Shown piece by piece: positions 1 to 7,196 of a DNA stretch of 64,000 bases (within the stretch, counting starts at the first letter, position 1; the number at the start of each line of letters is the position of its first letter). The DNA lies in contig CAZHER010000003.1 in the NCBI GenBank assembly GCA_964532005.1, positions 36,095 to 100,094 of the forward strand. Reading direction: 5' to 3'. The position numbers were made by a program, and so were the translations under genes. Below the pieces are notes generated by a model. The model was not told the origin of the DNA. It saw only the letters and a list, made by a program, of their open reading frames with translations, and ran no database searches. Origin of the DNA: CAYQEU01 sp964532005 (lineage in GTDB: Bacteria; Patescibacteriota; Doudnabacteria; UBA920).

Positions 1-569
1 GGGAGTTTTGTTGCGATCCTGACTTTGTTTAGTCCAGCAAGCCACTTTCCTATTTCTAGTATTGGCTGAATAGAGCCAACCTCGTTGTTGGCATACATAA
101 TAGAAACAAGAACAGTATTTTTTTTCACAGCTCTTTTTAGTTCATCCAGCTTTATAAACCCATCTTTGTTGACATCTACTAAAGTAATTTGCCACCCTTC
201 TTCTTTCAGAGCTTCCAAAGAATGCAGTACCGCATGATGTTCTATTGTAGAGGAAATAATATGACCTTTATGTTTGTGATCTAATTCGTATTGCCGTGCA
301 ACACCAAAAATAGCCAGGTTAATGCTTTCGGTGCCGCCAGCAGTAAAAACTACTTCCTTTGAATTTGCATTTATCGATTCTGCTATGGTTTGGCGCGCCA
401 TGTTTAAGGCGTACGCAGCTTGTTGGCCAGATCTGTATAGGCTGGAAGGATTACCAAATTCTGTCATGTAGTAAGGCTGCATGGCTTTGGCTACTTTTGG
501 GTCAATAGCTGTTGTAGCGGCATTATCTAAGTAAATTAGATTTTTAGAAGGTTTTAATTTATTTAACAT
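1..569 (-). CDS. Cysteine desulfurase (NifS/IscS class V aminotransferase), 5' part
   Basis: Partial: the N-terminal 189 residues are here and the C-terminus lies beyond position 1. PLP enzyme that takes sulfur from cysteine for Fe-S cluster assembly and tRNA thiolation. Visible motifs: YLDNAATT near residue 13, FGNPSS near residue 38, the FTAGGTES substrate/PLP segment, the catalytic-histidine motif EHH, and YANNEVGSIQPI. The PLP aspartate and Schiff-base lysine fall outside the window. The ATG at 569 was chosen because the class V fold begins directly after it; there is no clear Shine-Dalgarno. IscS versus SufS type cannot be decided without the C-terminal loop. The start lies 16 bases from a small hairpin with a T-run. 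Confidence 0.93.
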   Translation of the reverse strand, partial: MLNKLKPSKNLIYLDNAATTAIDPKVAKAMQPYYMTEFGNPSSLYRSGQQAAYALNMARQTIAESINANSKEVVFTAGGTESINLAIFGVARQYELDHKHKGHIISSTIEHHAVLHSLEALKEEGWQITLVDVNKDGFIKLDELKRAVKKNTVLVSIMYANNEVGSIQPILEIGKWLAGLNKVRIATKL

Positions 570-584
570 ATAAATAATGGTAGC

Positions 585-602
585 AAAAACCAAGCTACTT
601 GG
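585..602 (-). terminator. Small hairpin with T-run upstream of the desulfurase
   Basis: On the minus strand CCAAG-tag-CTTGG is followed by five Ts. It could end the short transcript from about position 989, or act as an attenuator for the desulfurase. A 5-bp stem with a 3-base loop is weak. Confidence 0.35.
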
Positions 603-761
603 CTAAATTTAGACAAAAGAAAAGAGAGGAAAAGTCTTCTTTTCAAGAGTGCTCTGAAATCTTGCGGTGAGCAAACCTGAAAATAAACTTTTCCCCTCGC
701 GTGGCGGGCAACCTTACCTCCTAAACTTCAGGAGAAGTGCCCGTGCCCGGCTTGTCCGCCG

Positions 762-869
762 CTATCCGTTGCGGTTGCCGGAGTCGCTGTTCGCGCCCGC
801 GTCGCCGATCTTCTTGGTCATAGTCATATTCAAAAGCGCCGGCGGCGATGCGAAAATTTTTCGTTTCAT
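762..869 (-). CDS. Possible 35-residue peptide with a strong ribosome-binding site
   Basis: ATG at 869 is preceded by a perfect AGGAGG about 9 bases upstream, in a genome where most genes lack one. The peptide starts MKRKIFASPPALLNMTMTKK and ends in GNRNG; it is basic at the N-terminus and polar at the C-terminus, with no recognised domain. The DNA is much richer in GC than its surroundings. Its first seven codons encode the same residues (MKRKIFA) as the lipoprotein at 17432, which may be chance or a shared translation-start cassette. It sits downstream of a TATAAT box and three stem-loops. A second AGGAGG at 717-722 precedes a 22-codon TTG-start frame (711 to 643). It may be a leader peptide, a small secreted peptide or part of a non-coding RNA; I do not recognise it. 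Confidence 0.3.
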   Translation of the reverse strand: MKRKIFASPPALLNMTMTKKIGDAGANSDSGNRNG

Positions 870-1001
870 TGTTTTTTCCTCCTGCTTTTTGGGCAGATTT
901 TGGGGCAGACCGACTCGGTTGGTAGCCCCTTGCCTTTGGAAATGGGACAAACTGCGTCCCGTTTTTTACTCCCACGTACTACAAGGAGTTTACGTATTAT
1001 A
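870..1001 (-). promoter_or_regulatory. Promoter and triple stem-loop leader of the short-peptide locus
   Basis: TATAAT lies at 996-1001 (minus strand). A TTGACA at 1013-1018 is only 11 bases away, too close to be its -35. A start near 989 would begin exactly at the first of three hairpins: ACTCC/GGAGT (985-989 with 968-972), GGGAC/GTCCC (956-960 with 944-948) and GGGGC/GCCCC (925-929 with 902-906) enclosing a tight ACCG/CGGT. The AGGAGG of the 35-residue frame follows. This resembles a regulated leader, but no known riboswitch class was recognised. Positions 570-761 downstream hold only the 22-codon frame and the hairpin at 585-602. Confidence 0.4.
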
Positions 1002-1069
1002 AGTAGGGTTTTTGTCAAGACCATAGCCTTTTTTATATCAAAAATCCTTATAAATAAAGCAAAATAAAT

Positions 1070-1438
1070 TTATTTGTTGCTGGCTGCAAATTCAGCTGCC
1101 ACAGCATCCTCTTCAGTAGCAAAACATTGTTCGGGTTTAACTTGGGCATAACCGCGGTCAGTTGGCAGATAATATTTCTTCTCATTTTTAGCATCAATAT
1201 TGCCCTTAATTGGGCAGTTGGGATCCCCCTTTTTTTGTGAGGTTGGTTTGGGCGTGCTGGAAGTGGTATAATTTATAGGCGGAGTTCCACTTTTGGGACC
1301 ATTTTTATAAAGAGGCAAATTACTAGACTTGCCGGTGCCGTAGCCAACTCCAAAAATTACGATGCCGCAGAATATTAATAGAAACCTGCGCTTGTTTTCT
1401 GAAAAAAATGTTTTTATTTTTTGATACAAAACTGTCAT
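1070..1438 (-). CDS. Membrane-anchored protein with a C-terminal sunset-like domain
   Basis: 122 residues. One membrane segment lies at about residues 19-35 (LLIFCGIVIFGVGYGTG) after a basic N-terminus, followed by a Ser/Thr/Pro-rich linker at about 45-70. The C-terminal 50 residues, CPIKGNI followed by YYLP, then CFATEEDAVAAEF, match the short cysteine-containing module found at the C-terminus of many CPR nucleases and anchored proteins (sunset domain). Orientation is inferred as C-terminus outside. The ATG overlaps the ATG of the divergent methyltransferase gene (shared CATG, 1436-1439), so no intergenic space exists. Function unknown; the module is thought to bind something at the cell surface, but that is inference. 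Confidence 0.7.
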   Translation of the reverse strand: MTVLYQKIKTFFSENKRRFLLIFCGIVIFGVGYGTGKSSNLPLYKNGPKSGTPPINYTTSSTPKPTSQKKGDPNCPIKGNIDAKNEKKYYLPTDRGYAQVKPEQCFATEEDAVAAEFAASNK

Positions 1439-2729
1439 GGTAAATCAATATGCTTTCGTACTGGGCCGAGTCCATACCCTTTCCTTGGCCGAGCTATTTA
1501 TTTTATTTAAAAAATCCAATCTTGAATGCAAAGTTTTAGATGCTTCCCAAGAAGTTTTAGTTATTGAAACAGAAAGTACGTTGGATCCAGAAAAATGGCA
1601 GAAAATGCTCGGGGGTACTATTAAGATTTTGAAGATCGTAGATGTGTTGAAAAAGCGTCCCCAAGATTCTGTTAACTTTGCGCTTCAACACTATTTTCGG
1701 CCTTCTCGAATGAAGAAAGATTTTCTGAAGAGCTACACCGGCAAAATTCAGTTCGGAATAAGTGTCTACTTGCTCGACACCGAAACCAAAGCTTTTGGTG
1801 AACCAAAACGGGTCGGCATGTTTATTAAAAGAGCTATGCAGGACAGCGGTGCCAGCATTCGTTTGGTTCTTCCCGAGTTTAACTCCCTGGCTTTAGCCTC
1901 GGTTGTAGTGACCAAAAACGGATTGCTTAATAAAGGTGCTGAAATTTGCATTCTTGCAGGAATTGAAAAAGTATATACAGCCAAAACTTTAATAGTTCAA
2001 GATTTTGAAGATTACGGAAGGCGTGACTATCAGCGCCCTATTCGCGACGACAGGCGCGGAATGATTCCACCGAAAGTTGCCCAAATGATGCTCAATTTTT
2101 CAGAAACCAAAGCTGGAGATACAATTCTGGATCCATTTTGCGGGATTGGCACTTTGGTGCAGGAGGGGGCGTTGCTCGGATACAGAATGCTTGGTACTGA
2201 CATTGACCCAGTTGCAATTTCTGGAAGCGATAAGAATTTAGAGTGGTTTAGGAATAGGTATAAAATTCCTAAAGGGAAATATCACTTAGAGGTTTCGGAT
2301 GCTCAGACAGTTTCGGGGGTTGTAGAGAAACTACTCACGCTTAACATTTTTAAGCAGGTTTCCGCGATAGTTACTGAAGGCAATCTTGGCCCTATGTATT
2401 CCCAATACCCAAAAGTTGAGGAAATTAAAGCTAACTTTAAGACCCTTGGACAATTGTATCAAAATAGCTTTAAAGAATTCTTAAAGTTTATGCCGAAAAA
2501 AGCCAATATTGTGATGTGCCTCCCTGCCTATAAAAAAGGGCAAAATGATTATGAATTATTTCCCAATCTTGACTTATTGACCAATTTAGGCTACAATGTT
2601 TCAAGTTTGATCCCTTCTAATTTGGCTAATTCATTTCCTTTTATAAGGCTTACTGAACGCGGTTCCGCTATTTATGACCGCAAAGACCAAATTGTTGCCA
2701 GGGAGATCATTCGTTTCGAAAAGCAGTAA
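1437..2729 (+). CDS. THUMP-domain RNA methyltransferase (Trm11/TrmG10-like)
   Basis: 430 residues. The N-terminus (YAFVLGRVHTLSLAELF) and the region to about residue 170 look like the ferredoxin-like plus THUMP RNA-binding module. The Rossmann methyltransferase follows, with the SAM motif DPFCGIGTLVQEG at about 229-241 and GTDIDP near 257. The usual N/D-P-P-Y catalytic motif is replaced by TEGNLGP near 313, a variant I associate with CPR homologues. The predicted target is a tRNA guanosine (position 10-type m2G), by family. The ATG at 1437 lies directly before the domain and has no Shine-Dalgarno; its upstream region is the coding strand of the divergent gene. rpmA follows after 15 bases on the same strand. 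Confidence 0.8.
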   Translation: MVNQYAFVLGRVHTLSLAELFILFKKSNLECKVLDASQEVLVIETESTLDPEKWQKMLGGTIKILKIVDVLKKRPQDSVNFALQHYFRPSRMKKDFLKSYTGKIQFGISVYLLDTETKAFGEPKRVGMFIKRAMQDSGASIRLVLPEFNSLALASVVVTKNGLLNKGAEICILAGIEKVYTAKTLIVQDFEDYGRRDYQRPIRDDRRGMIPPKVAQMMLNFSETKAGDTILDPFCGIGTLVQEGALLGYRMLGTDIDPVAISGSDKNLEWFRNRYKIPKGKYHLEVSDAQTVSGVVEKLLTLNIFKQVSAIVTEGNLGPMYSQYPKVEEIKANFKTLGQLYQNSFKEFLKFMPKKANIVMCLPAYKKGQNDYELFPNLDLLTNLGYNVSSLIPSNLANSFPFIRLTERGSAIYDRKDQIVAREIIRFEKQ

Positions 2730-2744
2730 TTTATTTAATTTACA

Positions 2745-3083
2745 ATGGCCCATAAAAAAGCCGGAGGTTCTACCTCACTTGGACGAGATTCAGTTTCAAA
2801 GCGACTTGGCGTTAAAGTTTACGGCGATCAGCGCGTTAACAAAGGTGAAATAATTGTTCGTCAGCACGGCACCAAATTTTATCCTGGAAAAAATGTTCGT
2901 CTTGCCGATGACTCTACTCTATACGCCGTGGTAGATGGAATTGTTAAATTCAAGAAAAAGATGATGACCAAGTTTCATGGAGGTTTGCGCAGGACTCGAG
3001 TAGTCGGCGTCGAACCTGCAACAGCTGTTGTTAAGCCGGTTAGTCCAGAAAAGAAATCTGTTTCAAAGTCAGGCGAGAAATAA
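2745..3083 (+). CDS. rpmA: Ribosomal protein L27
   Basis: 112 residues. The N-terminus MAHKKAGGSTSLGRDS is the L27 signature; this end reaches the peptidyl transferase centre and carries no Firmicutes-type cleavable prepeptide. GEIIVRQHGTKFYPGKNV and LYAVVDGIVKF complete the family core. The basic tail after about residue 85, with a Ser/Lys-rich end, is longer than in E. coli L27 (85 residues). It follows the methyltransferase closely and is closed by a strong terminator. The usual partner rplU is not adjacent. Confidence 0.96.
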   Translation: MAHKKAGGSTSLGRDSVSKRLGVKVYGDQRVNKGEIIVRQHGTKFYPGKNVRLADDSTLYAVVDGIVKFKKKMMTKFHGGLRRTRVVGVEPATAVVKPVSPEKKSVSKSGEK

Positions 3084-3094
3084 TTTTTCAAATC

Positions 3095-3130
3095 AAAATG
3101 CCCCGCTTCCTCCGTAGCGGGGCATTTTTT
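3095..3130 (+). terminator. Rho-independent terminator after rpmA
   Basis: AATGCCCCGCT (3097-3107), an 8-base loop, then AGCGGGGCATTTTTT (3116-3130). The stem is GC-rich with a T-run, and the arms also work in the opposite direction for the TPR gene that ends at 3135. Confidence 0.9.
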
Positions 3131-3134
3131 GCTT

Positions 3135-3899
3135 TCAATGGCGGCTTTCGAAGAGGTATCCTTTAGCTGCTAGCTTGAAGTTGTAGGAAGTGTCCAGAAT
3201 GTCTCCGCTTCGCTGGGCAGTCATTAGATCCAGCATGGCATCATCGTATCTCCCAAGCATTACTGCTGCCGAACCTCTGAGATAGAACGCTTCATCGCTG
3301 AACGGGTCTAACTGTAGTGCCGTATCCGCAGCTGCGTATGAGTCGTCGTATCTCCCGAGTTTATGGCAGCAACGCGAGTACATACCCCAGTGACAGCAGT
3401 TGGAGTCAATTGTTAGGAGAATTTCCATTGTGGCGGTGGCGCGGTTGAACTGGCTTTTGTTCCAATGATGTTCAAAAAGAGAGAAATAGAGCTCACTTTT
3501 TTCTTTCTTCTTGAAATTTGGACAAAACTTTTCCATCTCTTTTACAACCACTTCCATTTTTTGAAATTTGCCGAGCCTGCCGTAGGCAATTGCCAGGAAG
3601 CTCCATAGGTCTTGGTTGAAATAGCCGAGACGGACTGCTTTCATACAATGTTTTATCCCCTGCCGGTTTCTGTCCTCGATGATGTGAGTCATACCGAGGA
3701 GCGCAAACGCTGGCGCAAACGAGGGGTCGTGATAAGACGAAATCTCAAAGAGCTTTCTTGCCTCTTTGACCCTGCTTTGGTTTAAAAGCCTGGTTCCAAA
3801 GCAAAAAAAGCCATTTGCCATTTTGCGACTTCTTTTGCTTTTTTTAACAGGACTTTTGACAAAGTCACGTGTAGGCTTCTTGGTTGTAATTAACTTCAT
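3135..3899 (-). CDS. TPR-repeat protein, monocistronic
   Basis: 254 residues, basic N-terminus (KKPTRDFVKSPVKKSKRSRK), no signal peptide. From about residue 30 it is built of helical TPR units; the clearest are at about 60-95 (FAPAFALLGMTHI) and 185-235 (YDDSYAAADTALQLDP and YDDAMLDLMTAQRSGD). Such proteins scaffold protein-protein contacts; the partner is unknown. It has its own TTGACT-17-TATAAT promoter, a strong AGGAGG about 9 bases before the ATG and ends in TGA. Codon use and GC look higher than in neighbouring core genes, like the other stand-alone orphan genes at 8030, 13681 and 17432. Confidence 0.75.
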   Translation of the reverse strand: MKLITTKKPTRDFVKSPVKKSKRSRKMANGFFCFGTRLLNQSRVKEARKLFEISSYHDPSFAPAFALLGMTHIIEDRNRQGIKHCMKAVRLGYFNQDLWSFLAIAYGRLGKFQKMEVVVKEMEKFCPNFKKKEKSELYFSLFEHHWNKSQFNRATATMEILLTIDSNCCHWGMYSRCCHKLGRYDDSYAAADTALQLDPFSDEAFYLRGSAAVMLGRYDDAMLDLMTAQRSGDILDTSYNFKLAAKGYLFESRH

Positions 3900-3944
3900 A
3901 GCCTAGTCCTCCTTTTATTTCATTTCATAATGTAGAACATTCGT

Positions 3945-3973
3945 ATTATACAATAAAAAGCCGGTTTAGTCAA
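3945..3973 (-). promoter_or_regulatory. Promoter of the TPR gene, -35 box inside the pyrG terminator loop
   Basis: Minus strand: TTGACT (3968-3973), 17-base spacer, TATAAT (3945-3950). The -35 hexamer occupies the loop of the pyrG terminator hairpin and the spacer contains its right arm and T-run. Confidence 0.75.
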
Positions 3974-3983
3974 CCGGCTTTTT
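3955..3983 (-). terminator. Terminator after pyrG
   Basis: AAAAAGCCGGTT, a 5-base loop and AACCGGCTTTTT form a near-perfect 12-bp stem with A/T flanks. It lies 16 bases beyond the pyrG stop. Confidence 0.88.
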
Positions 3984-3998
3984 ATTTTTAATTTTTTG

Positions 3999-5696
3999 TT
4001 ATTTCTTTGTTTTCTGCGCTGCCTGGATGAACCCGTTGAACAAGGGGTGCGGGGCAAATGGTCTTGATTTAAATTCAGGATGGAATTGACTTGCTACAAA
4101 AAATGGATGGTCTTTTAATTCAATTATCTCCACCAATTTTCCATCAACAGATGTTCCAGAAATAACCAGTCCTGCTTTTTCCAGTTTGGATTTGTAGGTA
4201 TTATTGAACTCATAGCGATGGCGGTGACGCTCAGAAATTTTCGCAGACCCTGTTTTGTTCAACCACTTGCCAGCAATATATGCTTTGTCAGTTGTTGTTC
4301 CCCGCTTTACTATACAATCCCAAGCACCAAGACGCATGCTGGCACCGTAGTCTTTGTTAAGCATTTTCTTTTCCTGGTCAGGCATAATGTGAATTACTGG
4401 GTGCGGGGTTTTTTCATCCACTTCAGTTGTATTGGCTCGGCGAAGTTTGGCTACATTTCTGGCAAATTCTATGGTTGCCATTTGCATACCATAGCATAGC
4501 CCCAAATACGGGATCTTGTTTATTCTGGCGTACTTTATTGTTTCAATCATGCCTTCTGTGCCGCGACTACCAAAACCCCCTGGCACTACAATGCCATGGA
4601 AGGCTCCTAAAACGGCTTTGGCGCCCTCTTTTTCTACTTTCAGGCTAGATACCCATTCTAGCTCAAATTGGACATTTTGGGCCCAACTGGCGTGTTTTAT
4701 AGCCTCAACTACAGAAATATACACATCTGCCAGCTTAAATGCCCCAGTTTCAAAGTATTTGCCCACAACCCCAATTTTAATCACTTTTTTCGAGCGACGG
4801 AGAGTAGTAATTCTGTTGGTGAGCTTCGTCCAGTTGGTCATGTTTTTCTTGCGAGTCGGCATTTTGAATTTCTCTAAAATCTTTTCTGTCAGTTTCTGCT
4901 GGTCGAAATTCATCGGCACCCGATAGATGGTATCTACGTTAGGAGCAGAAATTATATTTTCTTTAGGGATATTTGTAGTCCAAGCTAAAGTTTCCTTGCG
5001 TCTGTCGTCCAATGCCAGTTCTGCCCGGGCTACCAAAAAGTCAGGTTGAATTCCGGAAGCTATGAGTTGTTTTACGGAATTTTGAACTGGTTTAGATTTC
5101 ATTTCTCCTACGCTTGGCGGTGTGGGAAGATATCCCACATGAATATGAATTACATCGCGGTTATCCCGGTATTTCATTATACGATTAGCTTCTATGAACA
5201 AAATATTTTGGTATTCACCTACAGTTCCTCCTACTTCAACAATCACAAAGTCAGCTTTGCGCTTTTTTGCCGCCAGCTCAAACCGACGGATCATTTCCTC
5301 CGGAACATGCATAGCAACTTCCACATCCTCCCCACCGTATTCAAAGTTGCGCTCCTTTTCAATTATGGTTTTGTATATTTGTCCGTTGGTGAGATAGTTG
5401 GCAGAAGACAAATCGGTATTCATAAAACGTTCGTAATTGCCAATGTCTTGGTCGGTTTCCATGCCGTCATCGGTTACGAATACTTCACCATGTTCCTGTG
5501 GGCGGATTGTTCCTGCATCTACGTTTAGGTAAGCATCGCACTTTACAGGAGCAACTGTGTATCCGCGAGATTCTAAAAGAGCAGCGATAGAAGAAGTGGT
5601 AACGCCTTTTCCAACCGAGGAGATTACGCCCCCAGATATAAAAATGAATTTGGTGTGGAGTTTTCCCGCTTTACGCGGCTTTACATGGTATGACAT
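3999..5696 (-). CDS. pyrG: CTP synthase, divergent synthetase domain
   Basis: 565 residues. It converts UTP to CTP using ATP and glutamine. N-terminal synthetase domain: P-loop GGVISSVGKGVTTSS at about 21-35, HGEVFVTDDGMETD, EVGGTVGEY. C-terminal class I glutamine amidotransferase: PGGFGSRG, nucleophile cysteine in GLCYGMQ, and the histidine/glutamate of SQFHPEF. Several UTP/CTP-pocket positions differ from E. coli: KCDAYLNVD where KxDPYxNVD is usual, KSKPVQ for KTKPTQ, and GGTVGEYQN for GGTVGDIES. Length is normal, so it is probably active but may differ in feedback by CTP. It lies 12 bases downstream of rplI and is closed by its own terminator. Confidence 0.95.
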   Translation of the reverse strand: MSYHVKPRKAGKLHTKFIFISGGVISSVGKGVTTSSIAALLESRGYTVAPVKCDAYLNVDAGTIRPQEHGEVFVTDDGMETDQDIGNYERFMNTDLSSANYLTNGQIYKTIIEKERNFEYGGEDVEVAMHVPEEMIRRFELAAKKRKADFVIVEVGGTVGEYQNILFIEANRIMKYRDNRDVIHIHVGYLPTPPSVGEMKSKPVQNSVKQLIASGIQPDFLVARAELALDDRRKETLAWTTNIPKENIISAPNVDTIYRVPMNFDQQKLTEKILEKFKMPTRKKNMTNWTKLTNRITTLRRSKKVIKIGVVGKYFETGAFKLADVYISVVEAIKHASWAQNVQFELEWVSSLKVEKEGAKAVLGAFHGIVVPGGFGSRGTEGMIETIKYARINKIPYLGLCYGMQMATIEFARNVAKLRRANTTEVDEKTPHPVIHIMPDQEKKMLNKDYGASMRLGAWDCIVKRGTTTDKAYIAGKWLNKTGSAKISERHRHRYEFNNTYKSKLEKAGLVISGTSVDGKLVEIIELKDHPFFVASQFHPEFKSRPFAPHPLFNGFIQAAQKTKK

Positions 5697-5708
5697 TTGC
5701 TTAAATTC

Positions 5709-6152
5709 CTATTGTTTATTTATGATAATTGTTATTTCCGCAGAAATTCCGCTTCCCAGCTTGGCTTTTATTTTGTGTTCCCCAAGCGTTTTTAGTGGCG
5801 CCGTGGTTACTTGGTGCTTTTCAAGTTTGCTCCCAGTTCTCGAGTTTATTAGCTCTATAATATCTTTGTCATGAATACTGTTAAAGATTTGTCCTTGCTC
5901 ACCTACCTTGACCTGAATTTCAAATTTTTGTGATTCAAGTTTTTCTTTGAGCTGTTTTAGTTGTAACATCTCTTTTTCTTGCTTGCTTTTTGCTTCTTTA
6001 TCTTCCTTGACTTTTCTTTCAACAGTTTCTTTATTGGCTATTTTTGCCATTCCTTTTTTGATAAGGAAATTGTTACCATAGCCTTCGCTGACTTCTTTAA
6101 TATCACCAATCTTGCCCAGCCCAGGTACTTGCTTAGTTAAAATTACTTTCAT
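5709..6152 (-). CDS. rplI: Ribosomal protein L9
   Basis: 147 residues. The N-terminal domain MKVILTKQVPGLGKIGDIKEVSEGYGNNFL is the L9 rRNA-binding signature (residues 1-30). The charged connecting helix with many Lys/Glu spans about 43-75 and the C-terminal domain follows. ATG at 6152 has only a weak AAGAAG. The usual partners rpsF and rpsR are absent; instead pyrG follows. It has its own promoter and an 88-base structured leader, so control separate from ftsX is likely. Confidence 0.95.
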   Translation of the reverse strand: MKVILTKQVPGLGKIGDIKEVSEGYGNNFLIKKGMAKIANKETVERKVKEDKEAKSKQEKEMLQLKQLKEKLESQKFEIQVKVGEQGQIFNSIHDKDIIELINSRTGSKLEKHQVTTAPLKTLGEHKIKAKLGSGISAEITIIINKQ

Positions 6153-6173
6153 TCTTCTTGTATAAATTTAACA

Positions 6174-6238
6174 ACAAAAAAACTCCCTATTTGAGAGTCT
6201 GGTCGCTTTTGGGGCATTTCTGCCCTTAGAAAATGCGG
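6174..6238 (-). promoter_or_regulatory. rplI leader with terminator-like attenuator
   Basis: Reading the minus strand: a nested hairpin CGC-TTTT-GGGC / GCCC-AAAA-GCG (6238 to 6204), then ACTCTC-aaata-GGGAGT followed by seven Ts (6198 to 6174), only 21 bases before the rplI start. The second hairpin could end ftsX transcripts, but it also lies downstream of the rplI promoter, which fits attenuation. No known ribosomal leader class was identified. Confidence 0.5.
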
Positions 6239-6247
6239 CTCTTTTTT

Positions 6248-6275
6248 AGTATATAGTATTGTCTGGATAATGCAA
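6248..6275 (-). promoter_or_regulatory. Promoter of rplI
   Basis: Minus strand TTGCAT (6270-6275), 16-base spacer, TATACT (6248-6253). Expected start is about 6241, at the beginning of the structured leader. Confidence 0.6.
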
Positions 6276-6278
6276 GAG

Positions 6279-7196
6279 CTATATTTTTAAATATCTACGA
6301 ATAGCCAGCATTGATGAGATTATGCTTAGTAATAGCGCAATTATAAGCTGTAACGCGACTAACACCGGAAAGCTGATAAAGTTTGAGCTGAAAATATCAT
6401 TACCGGGGTTAAGGTACATATTTATTGTCGGAACAATTTTTGTATAAAAAGGGATTAAAAGCCCGCTGGTGACAAAAGTGGCAACGATACTGTACATCAA
6501 AGCTTCAATAATGAAAGGTCCGCGGATGTACCAGTTTGTCGCCCCCACCAGGCGCATTATTTCTACTTCCTCTCTTCTGTTATATATTGTCAGAGTAATG
6601 GTATTGAAAATTACCAGAATGGCAATTAAAGAAAAAACGCTGACAAGTCCGATTCCGCCAACAACAACAAATTGTAAAAGCACGCGCAGTCGTTCTATGG
6701 TTTTACGGTTGTCCTCGTAATTTACTTCGTCAATGCTATTTTTATATTTATCACCTTTTAGCTTTTCGGCAATGGCCGGATAGTCCTCAAGAGTTTGCCC
6801 TTTAACTTGGAGGGTTGCAGGGAAAGGGTTTTCGCTAAGCTCTTTTACAGACTCCACTAACAGCGGGCTGTCTTGATGGCGGTCTTTAAAGTTTTGCAGT
6901 ACTTGGTCTGATGATACGTAATTTACCTCTTTAACTTTTGGATCGCTTTCTAAATCACGTTTTACAGCCAAAACCTGGCTTTCACTAAGACCGGTTTTAA
7001 AATATGCACTAATATCGACCCGCTCTCGTATGCTGTTAACAGAATAGTTAGTGATAACAAAAAGGATAAACATAACCGACAGAATTATCAAAGTTACAAT
7101 CATAATTAAAGTTGCCGCTGCTGAAAGCCAGCGGTTGCGCCAAAAATTCGTGATCCCGTTTCTTAGTATTCTGCCTAAAGAGATTAAATTATGCAT
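6279..7196 (-). CDS. ftsX: Cell-division ABC transporter permease FtsX
   Basis: 305 residues. Partner of FtsE; couples ATP hydrolysis to activation of peptidoglycan hydrolases at the septum. A cytoplasmic N-terminus (ILRNGITNFWRNRWLS) is followed by the first membrane segment at about 24-50, a large extracellular domain at about 55-170, and three further membrane segments (about 175-200, 225-250, 275-298). The motif YNRREEVEIMRLVGATNWYI before TM3 is the FtsX/MacB coupling element. Its ATG overlaps the ftsE stop as TAATG, so translation is coupled. Confidence 0.93.
   Translation of the reverse strand: MHNLISLGRILRNGITNFWRNRWLSAAATLIMIVTLIILSVMFILFVITNYSVNSIRERVDISAYFKTGLSESQVLAVKRDLESDPKVKEVNYVSSDQVLQNFKDRHQDSPLLVESVKELSENPFPATLQVKGQTLEDYPAIAEKLKGDKYKNSIDEVNYEDNRKTIERLRVLLQFVVVGGIGLVSVFSLIAILVIFNTITLTIYNRREEVEIMRLVGATNWYIRGPFIIEALMYSIVATFVTSGLLIPFYTKIVPTINMYLNPGNDIFSSNFISFPVLVALQLIIALLLSIISSMLAIRRYLKI

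Noticed and set aside
667..1002. Long plus-strand frame opposite the short-peptide locus
   Set aside because: No start context, no ribosome site, low-complexity composition; promoter, stem-loops and AGGAGG signals are all on the minus strand.
1013..1018. TTGACA as -35 of the short-peptide promoter
   Set aside because: Only 11 bases from the TATAAT at 996-1001, too short for a sigma-70 spacer.
3135..3137. UGA recoding to Gly as in some CPR groups
   Set aside because: TGA ends the TPR gene and the deoxynucleotide gene overlaps (ATGA); conserved glycines in core genes use GGN, and RF2 is present.
4218..5528. Several plus-strand frames inside pyrG
   Set aside because: Antisense frames with no conserved motif; pyrG is complete with all catalytic residues.
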